From the NCBI GenBank assembly GCA_900472785.1, contig UCJH01000012.1, positions 1-64,000 of the forward strand: a DNA stretch of 64,000 nucleotides, written 5' to 3'. The position numbers were made by a program, and so were the translations under genes. Of the stretch, positions 16,897 through 27,954 are shown piece after piece (positions within the stretch are counted from its first letter, which is position 1; each line of letters begins with the position of its first letter). The notes beneath the pieces are model-generated. The model saw only the letters and a program-made list of their open reading frames with translations, made no database searches and had not been told where the DNA came from. Origin of the DNA: Hyphomicrobiales bacterium (lineage in GTDB: Bacteria > Pseudomonadota > Alphaproteobacteria > Rhizobiales > Rhizobiaceae).

Positions 16897-17514
16897 ATGA
16901 AGTCCGAACTCGCGCCCTTTGCCGCCGTCTGCGATGGCGTCGCCCAGCTGTTCCAGCCCTTCGTCGAGGTAGTCCTGCACGACCTTGAAACGGAAACAGC
17001 GGCTTACATCGCCGGCAATTTCTCAAAACGCGAGATCGGCGAACCGTCACTGCTTAACGAGATCGATTTCCGCCCGACCGAACGCATTCTCGGCCCTTAT
17101 GAAAAGGTCAACTGGGACGGCCGCCGGATCAAGTCGATCAGCATCATCCTGCGCGATGGGGCGGAGCGGCCGATCGCGGTGCTCTGCATCAATGCCGATG
17201 TCTCGCATTTCCATGCGGTGATGCAGACGCTGAGCGCCTTTGCCTCTGTTCCGGCAGACCAAGACAAGCCGGCAAGTCTTTTCAAGGAAGACTGGCACGA
17301 GCGCATCAACGAATACATCCAGAACTGGACGGCTTCGCGTGGCCTGATTGTCGCCAGCCTGACGCGCGACCAGAAACAGCAGCTCGTCAAGGACCTGTCA
17401 GCCGATGGCGCCTTCGGCGGCAGGAATGCGGCCGCCTACATCTCCCGCGTGCTCAATATGGGCCGCGCCACGGTCTATAAATATCTCAACCAGGAACGAT
17501 CGGCCGACACATGA
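16897..17514 (+). CDS. YheO/DauR-type transcriptional regulator
   Basis: This 205-residue regulator has a YheO-like PAS domain (about 5-120) and a C-terminal helix-turn-helix of the DauR type. The latter includes the segment AAYISRVLNMGRATVYKYL. DauR in Pseudomonas represses D-arginine catabolism and responds to the amino acid. The ATG at 16897 has GAGGGAG upstream. Its stop overlaps the start of the ornithine-cyclodeaminase-family gene (ATGA). It most likely autoregulates this operon in response to an amino acid bound by the PAS domain. Confidence 0.85.
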   Translation: MKSELAPFAAVCDGVAQLFQPFVEVVLHDLETETAAYIAGNFSKREIGEPSLLNEIDFRPTERILGPYEKVNWDGRRIKSISIILRDGAERPIAVLCINADVSHFHAVMQTLSAFASVPADQDKPASLFKEDWHERINEYIQNWTASRGLIVASLTRDQKQQLVKDLSADGAFGGRNAAAYISRVLNMGRATVYKYLNQERSADT

Positions 17515-18497
17515 TCCTCCTGTCACGACCCGAAATAGAAGCCTTGGTCGATCTGGATGCCGGCCTGCTTGCAGTCGAGCAAGCCTATATTGCCGCCTCG
17601 CAAGGACGGGCGACGATCCCGCCCGTCGGCTATATCGCTTTTCCCGAAGCGGAGGGCGATTGCCACATCAAATATGGCCACATTGCCGGCGATCCGATCT
17701 TCGTCGTCAAGATCGCCAGCGGCTTCTACCGAAATCCATCGATCGGGTTGTCCACGTCCAATGGTGTGATGCTGGCTCTCTCGGCAACGACGGGTCAGTT
17801 GGAAGCGATCCTGCTCGACGAGGGCTTCCTGACGGACCTGCGCACAGGGCTTGGCGGCGCCATCGCCACACGGGCGCTTTGCCGACCGGATGCGCGACGG
17901 GTCGCTATGATCGGATCCGGGATACAGGCCGGCATGCAGATCCGCTGCCTGCGCCGGGCCATGAAGGACACGCCGCTCACCTTCACCCTCTGGGGCCGCT
18001 CCCAAAAAAGGGCGGCAGAGATTGCCGATATTCTTGCGAGAGAGGGTATTCCCGTCGAGACGACAGACGATCTCGAATCGCTGTGCCGCTCCGCCGACAT
18101 CATCATCACGACGACACCTTCCCGCGAACCCTTGATCCGGGGCGACTGGGTCGGGCCCGGAACGCACATTACCGCCATCGGCGCGGATGCACCCGGCAAG
18201 CAGGAGCTGGAGCCTTCGCTTGTCGCCCATGCCGGCCGCCGCATCGCCGACCGGCTCGACCAATCGCTGGCGCACGGCGAATTTTCCACAGCCTTCGCGG
18301 CCGGGCTGATCGACCGGGAAAGCTGCGGTGAACTCGGCGACATTCTTTCCGGAACCATGGCCGGTCGGGAAAATCCGAACGACATCACCATCGCCGACCT
18401 GACCGGCGTCGCGGTGCAGGACATCGCCATCGCTCGGACGATTCTCGATGCGCGCCGGGATAGACTTGACAAAACCGGCGCATATCTTTCAACTTGA
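17511..18497 (+). CDS. Ornithine cyclodeaminase / mu-crystallin family protein
   Basis: This 328-residue protein has the NAD(P)-binding motif MIGSGIQAGMQ near residue 129 and the preceding family segment GFLTDLRTG. Members deaminate ornithine to proline, make or reduce cyclic imino acids, or act as alanine, tauropine or arginine dehydrogenases. The lysine in the segment VVKIASGF fits the substrate pocket. With the aminotransferase and DauR-like regulator it suggests reduction of an imino acid formed from a diamino or D-amino acid. Its stop is 6 bases before the TPP riboswitch begins, with no terminator between. Confidence 0.85.
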   Translation: MILLSRPEIEALVDLDAGLLAVEQAYIAASQGRATIPPVGYIAFPEAEGDCHIKYGHIAGDPIFVVKIASGFYRNPSIGLSTSNGVMLALSATTGQLEAILLDEGFLTDLRTGLGGAIATRALCRPDARRVAMIGSGIQAGMQIRCLRRAMKDTPLTFTLWGRSQKRAAEIADILAREGIPVETTDDLESLCRSADIIITTTPSREPLIRGDWVGPGTHITAIGADAPGKQELEPSLVAHAGRRIADRLDQSLAHGEFSTAFAAGLIDRESCGELGDILSGTMAGRENPNDITIADLTGVAVQDIAIARTILDARRDRLDKTGAYLST

Positions 18498-18503
18498 GAC
18501 ATT

Positions 18504-20553
<2,050 letters not shown>

Positions 20554-20554
20554 C

Positions 20555-21580
20555 ATGCGCGTCCTGATCAAGGGGGCCGGCGTTGCCGGCCTTGCGGTCG
20601 CGCATGAACTCGCCGTTTCCGGGATAAAGGTCGAGATCGTCGACACCGCGTCCGGTGTCGGCACTGGCGCTTCCGGCTTTGCCGGGGGCATGCTGGCGCC
20701 CTGGTGCGAACGCGAAAGCGCGCCTGAAACGGTGCTGACGCTCGGACGACGGGCAGCGGACTGGTGGGACGCGGCGCTGCCGGGCCAAGTCGTCCGACGC
20801 GGCACCCTGGTGGTCGCTCCGGCGCGCGACGGGGCGGAGCTGCGGCGGTTTGCCAGCCGGACCTCCGGCTTCGAATGGCTGGACGAAGCGGGAATCGCAT
20901 CGCTGGAACCGGCACTTGCCGGACGCTTTAGACAAGCGCTGTTCTTCTGCAAGGAAGCCTATCTCGATCCTCGCGCCGCATTGACCGGCCTTCACCGGAA
21001 ACTGCTTGGCGAGGGTGTCTCATTCCGCTTCGGAGCGGAGCAGGACGAAGAACACCCGGGCTTCGACCGGATCGTCGATTGCACCGGCCATGGCCGGATC
21101 AACCTGACGAAGGACCTGCGTGGGGTGCGCGGAGAAATGCTTTATCTGCAGACGCCGGAGGTCACGCTTTCGCGGCCCGTCCGCCTGCTGCATCCCCGGA
21201 TTCCGCTCTACATCGTCCCGCGCGGCAATGGCCTCTTCATGGTCGGCGCGACCATGATCGAGAGCGCCGATGACGGCCCGATCACCGCCCGCTCGCTGAT
21301 GGAATTGCTCAACGCCGCCTATGCGCTGCACCCGGCCTTCGGCGAGGCGCAGCTCGTCGAAACCGGCACCGGTGTCCGGCCGGCCTTTCCGGACAACCTG
21401 CCACGGGTTTTCGAAAGCGACGGCCGCATCTTTGTCAACGGCTTCTACCGCCACGGTTTCCTGCTGGCGCCAGCCATGGCGCAAGAGGTCGCCGAACATA
21501 TCCAGACGCCCGGCATGTCAACCGCCTATCCGACACTGAAAACGTTGAGACACAACCCTCGGGAAGGAGTTCGATTGTGA
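20555..21580 (+). CDS. thiO: Glycine oxidase of thiazole synthesis
   Basis: This FAD-dependent oxidase (341 residues) supplies dehydroglycine for thiazole formation. The N-terminal dinucleotide-binding motif is KGAGVAGLAVAHELA, and the DAO-type C-terminus has the segment GFYRHGFLLAPAMA. The ATG lies 1 base after the thiC stop and lacks a good Shine-Dalgarno, so it is probably translationally coupled. ThiO replaces the anaerobic ThiH route, as expected in an aerobic rhizobium. Confidence 0.92.
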   Translation: MRVLIKGAGVAGLAVAHELAVSGIKVEIVDTASGVGTGASGFAGGMLAPWCERESAPETVLTLGRRAADWWDAALPGQVVRRGTLVVAPARDGAELRRFASRTSGFEWLDEAGIASLEPALAGRFRQALFFCKEAYLDPRAALTGLHRKLLGEGVSFRFGAEQDEEHPGFDRIVDCTGHGRINLTKDLRGVRGEMLYLQTPEVTLSRPVRLLHPRIPLYIVPRGNGLFMVGATMIESADDGPITARSLMELLNAAYALHPAFGEAQLVETGTGVRPAFPDNLPRVFESDGRIFVNGFYRHGFLLAPAMAQEVAEHIQTPGMSTAYPTLKTLRHNPREGVRL

Positions 21581-21774
21581 AATTGATCGTCAACGGCGAA
21601 GACCATGATATCGCCAGCCAGACGCTCGCAGAGCTGCTGCTGTCGCTCGACTACGAAGGCGACTGGCTGGCAACGGCCGTCAATGGCGAGATCGTGCACC
21701 GCGACGACCGCGACGCCTTTGTCCTCAACGACCGGGACCGGATCGAAATCCTGTCGCCGATGCAGGGAGGATAA
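21577..21774 (+). CDS. thiS: Sulfur carrier protein ThiS
   Basis: This 65-residue ubiquitin-like carrier ends in Gly-Gly, where the thiocarboxylate is formed. It starts with GTG overlapping the thiO stop, behind a clear GGAAGGAG. It donates sulfur to ThiG. The usual adenylyltransferase ThiF is not in this operon, so activation must come from a gene elsewhere. Confidence 0.92.
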   Translation: MKLIVNGEDHDIASQTLAELLLSLDYEGDWLATAVNGEIVHRDDRDAFVLNDRDRIEILSPMQGG

Positions 21775-21776
21775 CC

Positions 21777-22550
21777 ATGCTCGAACTCTATGAGACAAAC
21801 GTATCGTCGCGCTTGCTGCTCGGCACCGCACGCTATCCATCGCCCACCATTCTCGCCGATGCGGCGCGAGCCTCGAAGACCGAAATCCTAACCGTTTCGC
21901 TGCGCCGGGAAACGGCGGGCGGCAAGCAGGGCGGCGCCTTCTTCGAGATGATCCGCGATCTCGGCACGCGCATCCTGCCCAACACCGCCGGCTGCCATAC
22001 CGCTTCCGAAGCGGTGCTGACCGCGAGAATGGCACGCGAGGTGTTCGGGACCAACTGGATCAAGCTCGAGGTGATCGGGCATCAGGATACGCTGCAGCCG
22101 GATGTCTTTGCGCTGGTCGAGGCGGCGCGCATCCTCAGCGCCGACGGTTTCGAGGTCTTTCCGTACACGACCGATGATCTTGTCGTCGGCGAAAGACTGA
22201 TCGAGGCCGGCTGCAGAGTGCTGATGCCCTGGTGCGCGCCGATCGGCAGCGCTATAGGGCCACAAAATATCCCGGCCCTGCGCAGCATGCGGGCGCATTT
22301 TCCGGATATACCGTTGATCGTCGATGCTGGCCTTGGCCGACCATCGCATGCCGCCCTCGTGATGGAACTCGGCTTCGATGCCGTTCTTCTGAACACGGCC
22401 GTTGCCAACGCCGGCGACCCGGTGCGCATGGCGGGTGCCTTCGCGAAAGCCATCGAAGCCGGACATTCAGGCTATCAGGCAGGGCTGCTGGAGCCGCGCG
22501 ACATGGCCGTGCCCTCGACACCCGTCATCGGCAAGGCGGTGTTTTCATGA
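21777..22550 (+). CDS. thiG: Thiazole synthase
   Basis: ThiG (257 residues) forms the thiazole phosphate ring from 1-deoxyxylulose 5-phosphate, dehydroglycine and ThiS thiocarboxylate. The Schiff-base lysine is K96 (NWIKLEVIG), and the C-terminal phosphate-binding glycine segment [11 protein letters not shown] is present. It starts 2 bases after thiS behind GGGAGG and overlaps thiE by ATGA. Confidence 0.95.
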   Translation: MLELYETNVSSRLLLGTARYPSPTILADAARASKTEILTVSLRRETAGGKQGGAFFEMIRDLGTRILPNTAGCHTASEAVLTARMAREVFGTNWIKLEVIGHQDTLQPDVFALVEAARILSADGFEVFPYTTDDLVVGERLIEAGCRVLMPWCAPIGSAIGPQNIPALRSMRAHFPDIPLIVDAGLGRPSHAALVMELGFDAVLLNTAVANAGDPVRMAGAFAKAIEAGHSGYQAGLLEPRDMAVPSTPVIGKAVFS

Positions 22551-23152
22551 GGCTCGATCCGTTCTACCTCATCGTCGACAGCGCAGACTGGATCGACCGC
22601 CTCGTTCCCCTCGGGGTCCGGCTCGTGCAATTGCGGGTCAAGGATGCACCGGATCCGGTCCTGCGCAGCGAAATCCGCCGGGCAAAGGAAATTTGTGCCG
22701 CTTATGATTGTCAGTTGGTCATCAACGACTATTGGCAACTCACGATCGAAGAGGGCTGCCACTTCGTTCATCTGGGACAGGAGGATCTGGCTACCGCCGA
22801 TCTCCATGCCATACGGAGAGCCGGATTGAAGCTCGGCCTCAGTACCCATGACGAAACGGAGCTCGAAACGGCGCTGGCTGCCCGACCGGATTACATCGCC
22901 CTCGGCCCTGTCTATCCGACGATCCTGAAGAAGATGCCTTGGGCGCCGCAGGGGCTGGAGCGCCTTAGCGAGTGGAAGCGTAAAATCGGAGAAATACCGC
23001 TGGTGGCCATCGGCGGGCTTAACCTCGACCGGCTGGATGGCGTCTTTTCCTCCGGTGCAGACAGCGCCGCCGTCGTCACCGATATCACGCTGAATAGCGA
23101 TCCCGAAAAACGGGCACGGCAATGGATCGAGAAGACCGGTCAATGGCGATAA
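22547..23152 (+). CDS. thiE: Thiamine-phosphate synthase
   Basis: ThiE (201 residues) couples hydroxymethylpyrimidine diphosphate and thiazole phosphate. Visible are the substrate segment LVINDYWQL, the diphosphate-binding LGPVYPT and the glycine-rich AIGGLNLD. It starts by ATGA overlap with thiG and overlaps the start of thiD. Confidence 0.92.
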   Translation: MRLDPFYLIVDSADWIDRLVPLGVRLVQLRVKDAPDPVLRSEIRRAKEICAAYDCQLVINDYWQLTIEEGCHFVHLGQEDLATADLHAIRRAGLKLGLSTHDETELETALAARPDYIALGPVYPTILKKMPWAPQGLERLSEWKRKIGEIPLVAIGGLNLDRLDGVFSSGADSAAVVTDITLNSDPEKRARQWIEKTGQWR

Positions 23153-23904
23153 ACGAACCGCCCTGCATACTCGTCATTGCCGGCAGCGATTGCTCCGGGG
23201 GCGCTGGCATAGCGCGCGACATCGAAACTATTGCTGCGCTCGGCGGCAGAACCTGCCTGGCTATCACCGCAGTCACGGTCCAGACCCATGACGCCGTTCA
23301 CCGCGTGAAAAAACTCGATACCGATCTTGTGATGGCGCAGTTAGAGGCCGCGCTTGCGGCGAACCCGGTCTCTGCCGTCAAGATCGGCATGCTGGCGACA
23401 GCCGAGATCGTTACCGCCGTCTCGACCGTCCTTCGCAAACATCCGAAACTGCCCGTCGTTCTCGATCCGGTGCTGGTCTCATCGTCCGCAAGCCTGCTGC
23501 TGGCCGGCAATGCCATGGAATGCCTGACGCAGGATCTTCTGCCGCTCTGCAGCCTCGTAACCCCGAATATCCCGGAACTCGCCGTCCTCACAGGCGCACC
23601 CGGAGCAGCGCGCACCGAAGATGAAGCGATCGCCCAGGCCCGCTTGCTCGTGTCCGGAGACAACGCCGTGCTGGTGAAGGGCGGACACGCGCAAGGAGTG
23701 CAGTCCACTGACCTCCTGATCCACGCCGACGGGACGGTCGCCCGTTTCGAAGCACCGCGACTGTCTGCCGGCATGCGCGGAACGGGCTGTATGCTGGCAA
23801 GCGCGATTGCTGTTCACCTTGCCTTCGGTCACACGCTTGCCGACAGCGCCCGCCTTGCGAAGGATCATGTCTTCGGAAAGCTGCGTTCGCGCGTCGTCGG
23901 ATAG
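23143..23904 (+). CDS. thiD: Hydroxymethylpyrimidine/phosphomethylpyrimidine kinase
   Basis: ThiD (253 residues) phosphorylates hydroxymethylpyrimidine and its monophosphate. The ribokinase-like N-terminal motif is AGSDCSGGAGI, and the C-terminal anion-hole segment is GMRGTGCMLASAIA. I used the ATG at 23143; another in-frame ATG at 23122 gives 7 more residues. It is the last gene of the thi operon and converges with the aldolase gene. No terminator hairpin is obvious between the stops. Confidence 0.92.
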   Translation: MAINEPPCILVIAGSDCSGGAGIARDIETIAALGGRTCLAITAVTVQTHDAVHRVKKLDTDLVMAQLEAALAANPVSAVKIGMLATAEIVTAVSTVLRKHPKLPVVLDPVLVSSSASLLLAGNAMECLTQDLLPLCSLVTPNIPELAVLTGAPGAARTEDEAIAQARLLVSGDNAVLVKGGHAQGVQSTDLLIHADGTVARFEAPRLSAGMRGTGCMLASAIAVHLAFGHTLADSARLAKDHVFGKLRSRVVG

Positions 23905-23915
23905 GGGATCCCAAT

Positions 23916-24617
23916 TCAGGCCTTGGCGCGCGGACGCGCCAGGTCGTTGACGCCTTCCGGATCGGGCGCGTGGCCGTAGCTCATGCGGCGCATCTGGTTG
24001 ATGACACGCTCCATCTCGTCATCCGGCAGGACCGGCGGTTCGCCCAGCGTCAGCGCCTGCACATACATGCGCGACAGGGTTTCGATCTCGATCCCCATCC
24101 ACAGCGCGCTTTCCAGGTCCTTGCCCAGCGAAATCTGGCCGTGCTGGCCAAGAAGGCATGCGGTCCTGTCCTTGAGCGCGGCCAGCGCATTGTCGGACAG
24201 CGCCTGCGTGCCGAAGGTCGCATAGCCGGCGCAGCGCACCGTCGTGCCGCCCGCAATACCGGTCATGTAGTGGAAACTCGGAATGGTCTTGTGATGGCAG
24301 GCCAGCGTCGTCGCATAGATGGAATGGCAGTGAAGCACGACGTTGATATCGGTGCGCTCGCGCAGGATGTCACGGTGGAAGCGCCATTCCGAGGACGGCC
24401 GGCGGCCGACATAGGTGCCGTCGAAATCCATCTCGACCAGGTCTTCCGGCTGCATCGTATCGTAAGGCAGCGAGGACGGCGTGATCAGGAAGCCCGTATC
24501 GGTCCGCACCGAGAGATTGCCGGCCGTTCCCTGGTTGATGCCGCTCGAATTCATTCGCCGGCAGATATCGACCATTTCGCGACGCAGGTTCGCGTGCTCG
24601 TTGGGGGTGTCGCTCAT
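23916..24617 (-). CDS. Class II aldolase (ketose-1-phosphate type)
   Basis: This 233-residue zinc aldolase belongs to the fuculose-1-phosphate/ribulose-5-phosphate family. The zinc motif is LHCHS, the catalytic region is SSEWRFH, and a third histidine lies in GQHGQISLG. The ATG at 24617 follows AAAGG and is 1 base after the kinase stop. With the upstream FGGY kinase and tagatose-3-epimerase-type isomerase it probably splits a ketose 1-phosphate into dihydroxyacetone phosphate and an aldehyde. The sugar itself is not determinable. Confidence 0.85.
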   Translation of the reverse strand: MSDTPNEHANLRREMVDICRRMNSSGINQGTAGNLSVRTDTGFLITPSSLPYDTMQPEDLVEMDFDGTYVGRRPSSEWRFHRDILRERTDINVVLHCHSIYATTLACHHKTIPSFHYMTGIAGGTTVRCAGYATFGTQALSDNALAALKDRTACLLGQHGQISLGKDLESALWMGIEIETLSRMYVQALTLGEPPVLPDDEMERVINQMRRMSYGHAPDPEGVNDLARPRAKA

Positions 24618-24618
24618 A

Positions 24619-26082
24619 TCATAGACCTTTCTGTAAAAATGCGGGTGTGTTGGTGCGCGACAGCTGACGCCAGCGGTCCGCATAGGCGGCAAGGGAAGGA
24701 CCGATGCCGGGAATGGAAACAGGCGCGTTCAAGGCGATCGGCGTCTCCGCCCGACGCGTCAGATGCCCGGCGAGAAGGGCGGCGCCGGAGCCGACACCAT
24801 AGGCCTCGAGGCTGTAGAGCGTTCGTCCATCCGGCCGCAGGGCAGCGACCAGCGCTGCAAACAGCGGCTCGCGCAGGAAGCTGCCATCGAGCACAGCAAG
24901 CCCGTCGCTGCCGAGCGCATCGAGGCATTCAACGGCAAGCAGCGCAGTATAGAGAACGGCAAGCGCCTTGCGCTCTTCTGCATTCGCCGGCGCGGGCCCC
25001 AGAATGCGCCCCTGAGCGGCGCTGCCGGGAAAGAGCCCGTCATCATTTCCAAACGACGGCAAGGCCATGGTTCCGCGCTCGACAAGGGCCTGCACCGTTT
25101 CCGCGGAGACCGGCCGGTCTTCCTGCTGCGGACCAGCAAGGATCGAAAACTCGCGGCCTCCCATGGTCAGCGCGCCGCCCACCGCACGGCCGTGGACGTC
25201 GCTGTTGCAGGTCATGCCGCGATGCTCGTCGAGAAGGCTCGGCGAGACGGAGCCGCTGAGCGCGACGATCCAGGTTCCGGTGGAAACCACGGTGGCATCG
25301 GACAGACCCGCCGTCTGATAGCGGTAGAAGTTGGCGCTGCTGTCGTGGATGCCCGCAAGGATTTCTATATCCGGGGGTAGGCCGTAGCGTGCGGCAAGCG
25401 ACGGCCGGATGCGCCCGACCCGTGCCCAGGCCGCGGCGAAAGGCGGCATCAGCCGCTGCCAGCCGCGTTTCATCACGATCGGCGACCAGCGCCTTTCGAC
25501 GACATTCCACAGATGCGACTGGGCTCCGAGGAAGCTCATCTCCGACACGGCGACGCCCGAAAGACGCCAGGTCCAGTATTGCGGCACGCCGAGAAACCAG
25601 CGCGCACCGGCAAAGGCTTGCGGTTCTGCCTTTTCCATCCAATACATCTGCCGGGCCTGATGGGTGGCGCCATGCATGACCGCGCTGCCGCGATCGAAGA
25701 AGGTGCCGCATTGTGGCGCATAGCCCACCGCAATATCCGGCGGCAGCGCCTGCTCGTAATCGACCATGGGAAGCGCCGCACCGTCTCCCCCTTCGTCCGG
25801 ATCGGCCCCGACCAGAACCCCGCCGGATCCATGGCCCGAGGTAACGAAGGCGTCGAACGCATGACGTCGGTCAAGTGCGGCCAGCGACGAGAACACCCAT
25901 TCCCCAAGCGCCGTTAGGTCATGATGGCGCCAGGGCGGGCCCTCCCGGGTCGGATTGGCGATGGAGACGGTTTCGAGAATCGCGCCGGCAGGGCTGGCGG
26001 CGCTCAGCTTGACGTTGGTCTTGCCGATATCGAGCACGGCGACGCGAGCCTGATCCTTTTCTCGCGCCGCGTCCTCCATCAT
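24619..26082 (-). CDS. FGGY-family carbohydrate kinase
   Basis: This 487-residue sugar kinase has an N-terminal phosphate motif VLDIGKTNVKL, a GTWIVALSG segment in the middle and the C-terminal adenosine-binding region AYGVGSGAALLAG. It resembles rhamnulokinase and fuculokinase relatives more than xylulokinase. GGAAGGAG precedes the ATG. It sits between the isomerase and the aldolase, which suggests phosphorylation of a ketose at C1. Confidence 0.87.
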   Translation of the reverse strand: MMEDAAREKDQARVAVLDIGKTNVKLSAASPAGAILETVSIANPTREGPPWRHHDLTALGEWVFSSLAALDRRHAFDAFVTSGHGSGGVLVGADPDEGGDGAALPMVDYEQALPPDIAVGYAPQCGTFFDRGSAVMHGATHQARQMYWMEKAEPQAFAGARWFLGVPQYWTWRLSGVAVSEMSFLGAQSHLWNVVERRWSPIVMKRGWQRLMPPFAAAWARVGRIRPSLAARYGLPPDIEILAGIHDSSANFYRYQTAGLSDATVVSTGTWIVALSGSVSPSLLDEHRGMTCNSDVHGRAVGGALTMGGREFSILAGPQQEDRPVSAETVQALVERGTMALPSFGNDDGLFPGSAAQGRILGPAPANAEERKALAVLYTALLAVECLDALGSDGLAVLDGSFLREPLFAALVAALRPDGRTLYSLEAYGVGSGAALLAGHLTRRAETPIALNAPVSIPGIGPSLAAYADRWRQLSRTNTPAFLQKGL

Positions 26083-26105
26083 GCGCTCCTTCCAGGAGAA
26101 CCCGT

Positions 26106-26954
26106 TCAGATCAGACCGTATTGCTGCGCCTTGTTGCGCAGGAACGGCAGGCCGTTGCCCATGACCTCCTCCTCGTCCCTGGCGACGGGCCTCCAGACAG
26201 CCAGGCCATAGGCAACTTCCGGCGGCATGTTGATGAAGCTCTCCATCGCCAGTCCGCCCTTGAAGGAGATGGCGGCAAGCGCCGCATAGATTTCGTTCCA
26301 GGGGATGTTGCCGTAGCCCGGCGTGCCGCGGTCGCTTTCGGAGAGATGGATGTATTTCAAGTGGTCACGCGCCTCGAGGATGCCGTTGGCGGCGCCCTTT
26401 TCCTCGATATTCATGTGATAGGTGTCGAGGTGGACGAAGACATTGTCGGCGCCGACGCGCTCGATCATGTCGACGGCTTGTCGGGCCGTGTTGATCAGGT
26501 GGTTCTCGTAGCGATTGACCGCCTCGACCCCGAGCTGGATGTTGCGGGTCTTTGCGTGTTTTGCCGCTGCCTGCAGCGCGCGGGCGATGTTGTCATATTC
26601 CTTCTCCGTCGGCGGAACGCCGGTCCGTTCGCCGATGCCGCCGAAGATGACGCCGGACAGGGCTTCCGCACCCATGTCAGCCGTCTTGTCTATGGCGATC
26701 TTCAGATGCTCGATCGCCTTTTCCGGATGTACCGAGGCCCAGGCATGCTCCGGCAGGCCGAGCGAGCAGACCGAGCGCAGCTTGTGTTTTTCCAGAAGCT
26801 TGCGGCTGTGATCCGCATCAACGGCCGGCGCGTTCAGGAGAGCGATCTCGATGAAATCCATCTTGTATTTCACGGCGGCCGCGATCGCCTTTTCGGCACC
26901 CTCGCGGTTCCAGTTCATTGTCCACATGCTCGTGTGAACGCCAAAACCTTCCAT
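26106..26954 (-). CDS. Sugar isomerase/epimerase of the D-tagatose 3-epimerase type
   Basis: This 282-residue TIM-barrel enzyme has its metal ligands in the expected order and spacing: E144, D177, H203 and E238. These mirror the four ligands of Pseudomonas D-tagatose 3-epimerase with the same intervals (33, 26 and 35 residues). It should epimerise or isomerise the transported ketose before phosphorylation. It follows the two ABC permease genes by 4 bases in the same operon. Confidence 0.87.
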   Translation of the reverse strand: MEGFGVHTSMWTMNWNREGAEKAIAAAVKYKMDFIEIALLNAPAVDADHSRKLLEKHKLRSVCSLGLPEHAWASVHPEKAIEHLKIAIDKTADMGAEALSGVIFGGIGERTGVPPTEKEYDNIARALQAAAKHAKTRNIQLGVEAVNRYENHLINTARQAVDMIERVGADNVFVHLDTYHMNIEEKGAANGILEARDHLKYIHLSESDRGTPGYGNIPWNEIYAALAAISFKGGLAMESFINMPPEVAYGLAVWRPVARDEEEVMGNGLPFLRNKAQQYGLI

Positions 26955-26958
26955 GGTC

Positions 26959-27954
26959 CTATCCCTTCTTGCGTTTGAAAAACTTGAAATGCGAGGACAC
27001 CCAGCGCAAAAGCATCACGCCAATCAGGAGGATGCCCCAGACCGCAGTTGCGAGGTGCTGGTTAGCGCCCATGAGGTTCAGCCCCGATGACAGGAGCTGG
27101 AGCACGACCAGCGCCAGGAAGACCGGAATGACGCGCCCGAAACCGCCGAACGGATTGACGCCGCCGAGAAAGCAGGCGAGCACCGTGATCAAAAGATAGG
27201 ACTCGCCGTGACCGACGCGCACCGAGTTGAAGCGAGCCAGCATGATGATGCCGGCAATCGCGCACATGGCCCCCGACAGCATGTAGACCAGCACCAGCAC
27301 CTTGCGGGTATTGATGCCCGAATAGTGGGCGGCCTCGATACTGGAGCCGATCATGTAGGTGCCGAAGCCAAGCTTCATCCGGGTGAGCAGCACATGCCAG
27401 ACAAGCACGCAGGCGATGAAGATCAGAAGCGGGATCGGCAGGCCGAGAATGCTGCCATGGCCGATCGGCTGTAGAAAGGCCGGAAAGCCGGAGACGTCGC
27501 CGCCGCGTGTCAGGAACTCACCGAGACCGCGCAGGAAGATCATCATCGACAGCGAGACGAGGATCGGATGCGCCTTGGTATAGGCGATCACCAGCCCCAT
27601 CAGCAGACCACTTGCCGCACCAACACCTATTGCAAGCAGGCTGCCGAGCAGGAAGGCGACCGGCCCGGCATCGACGCCGCCATTCTGCTGCAGCACCCAG
27701 GCGACCGTCAGGCCCGCGATGTTGGCGGTGAAGGTGATGGCGAGGTTGAGCCCGCCGGTGAGGATCGGCAATAGCATGGCCAGCGTCAGCAGCCCGAGTT
27801 CCGGCAGCTGGAACGCGACCGAACCGAACGTGGCGGCAGACAGGAACTGCGGAGAGCCGATGCTGAAAAAGATCATGACGGCGAGGAAGGCAGCCCCCGG
27901 CCCGGCGATCTCCGGCCCAACCCATGCCACGAGGCGATCGACAGGGGTTCTCAT
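26959..27954 (-). CDS. Ribose-type sugar ABC transporter permease (second)
   Basis: This 331-residue inner-membrane protein of the RbsC family has about eight to ten hydrophobic segments. Typical segments include GLNLAITFTANIAGL and the late cytoplasmic loop FLGGVNPFGGFG. Its ATG overlaps the stop of the preceding permease (ATGA). With that permease it should form a heterodimeric channel fed by the periplasmic binding protein at 30540-31517. Confidence 0.9.
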   Translation of the reverse strand: MRTPVDRLVAWVGPEIAGPGAAFLAVMIFFSIGSPQFLSAATFGSVAFQLPELGLLTLAMLLPILTGGLNLAITFTANIAGLTVAWVLQQNGGVDAGPVAFLLGSLLAIGVGAASGLLMGLVIAYTKAHPILVSLSMMIFLRGLGEFLTRGGDVSGFPAFLQPIGHGSILGLPIPLLIFIACVLVWHVLLTRMKLGFGTYMIGSSIEAAHYSGINTRKVLVLVYMLSGAMCAIAGIIMLARFNSVRVGHGESYLLITVLACFLGGVNPFGGFGRVIPVFLALVVLQLLSSGLNLMGANQHLATAVWGILLIGVMLLRWVSSHFKFFKRKKG

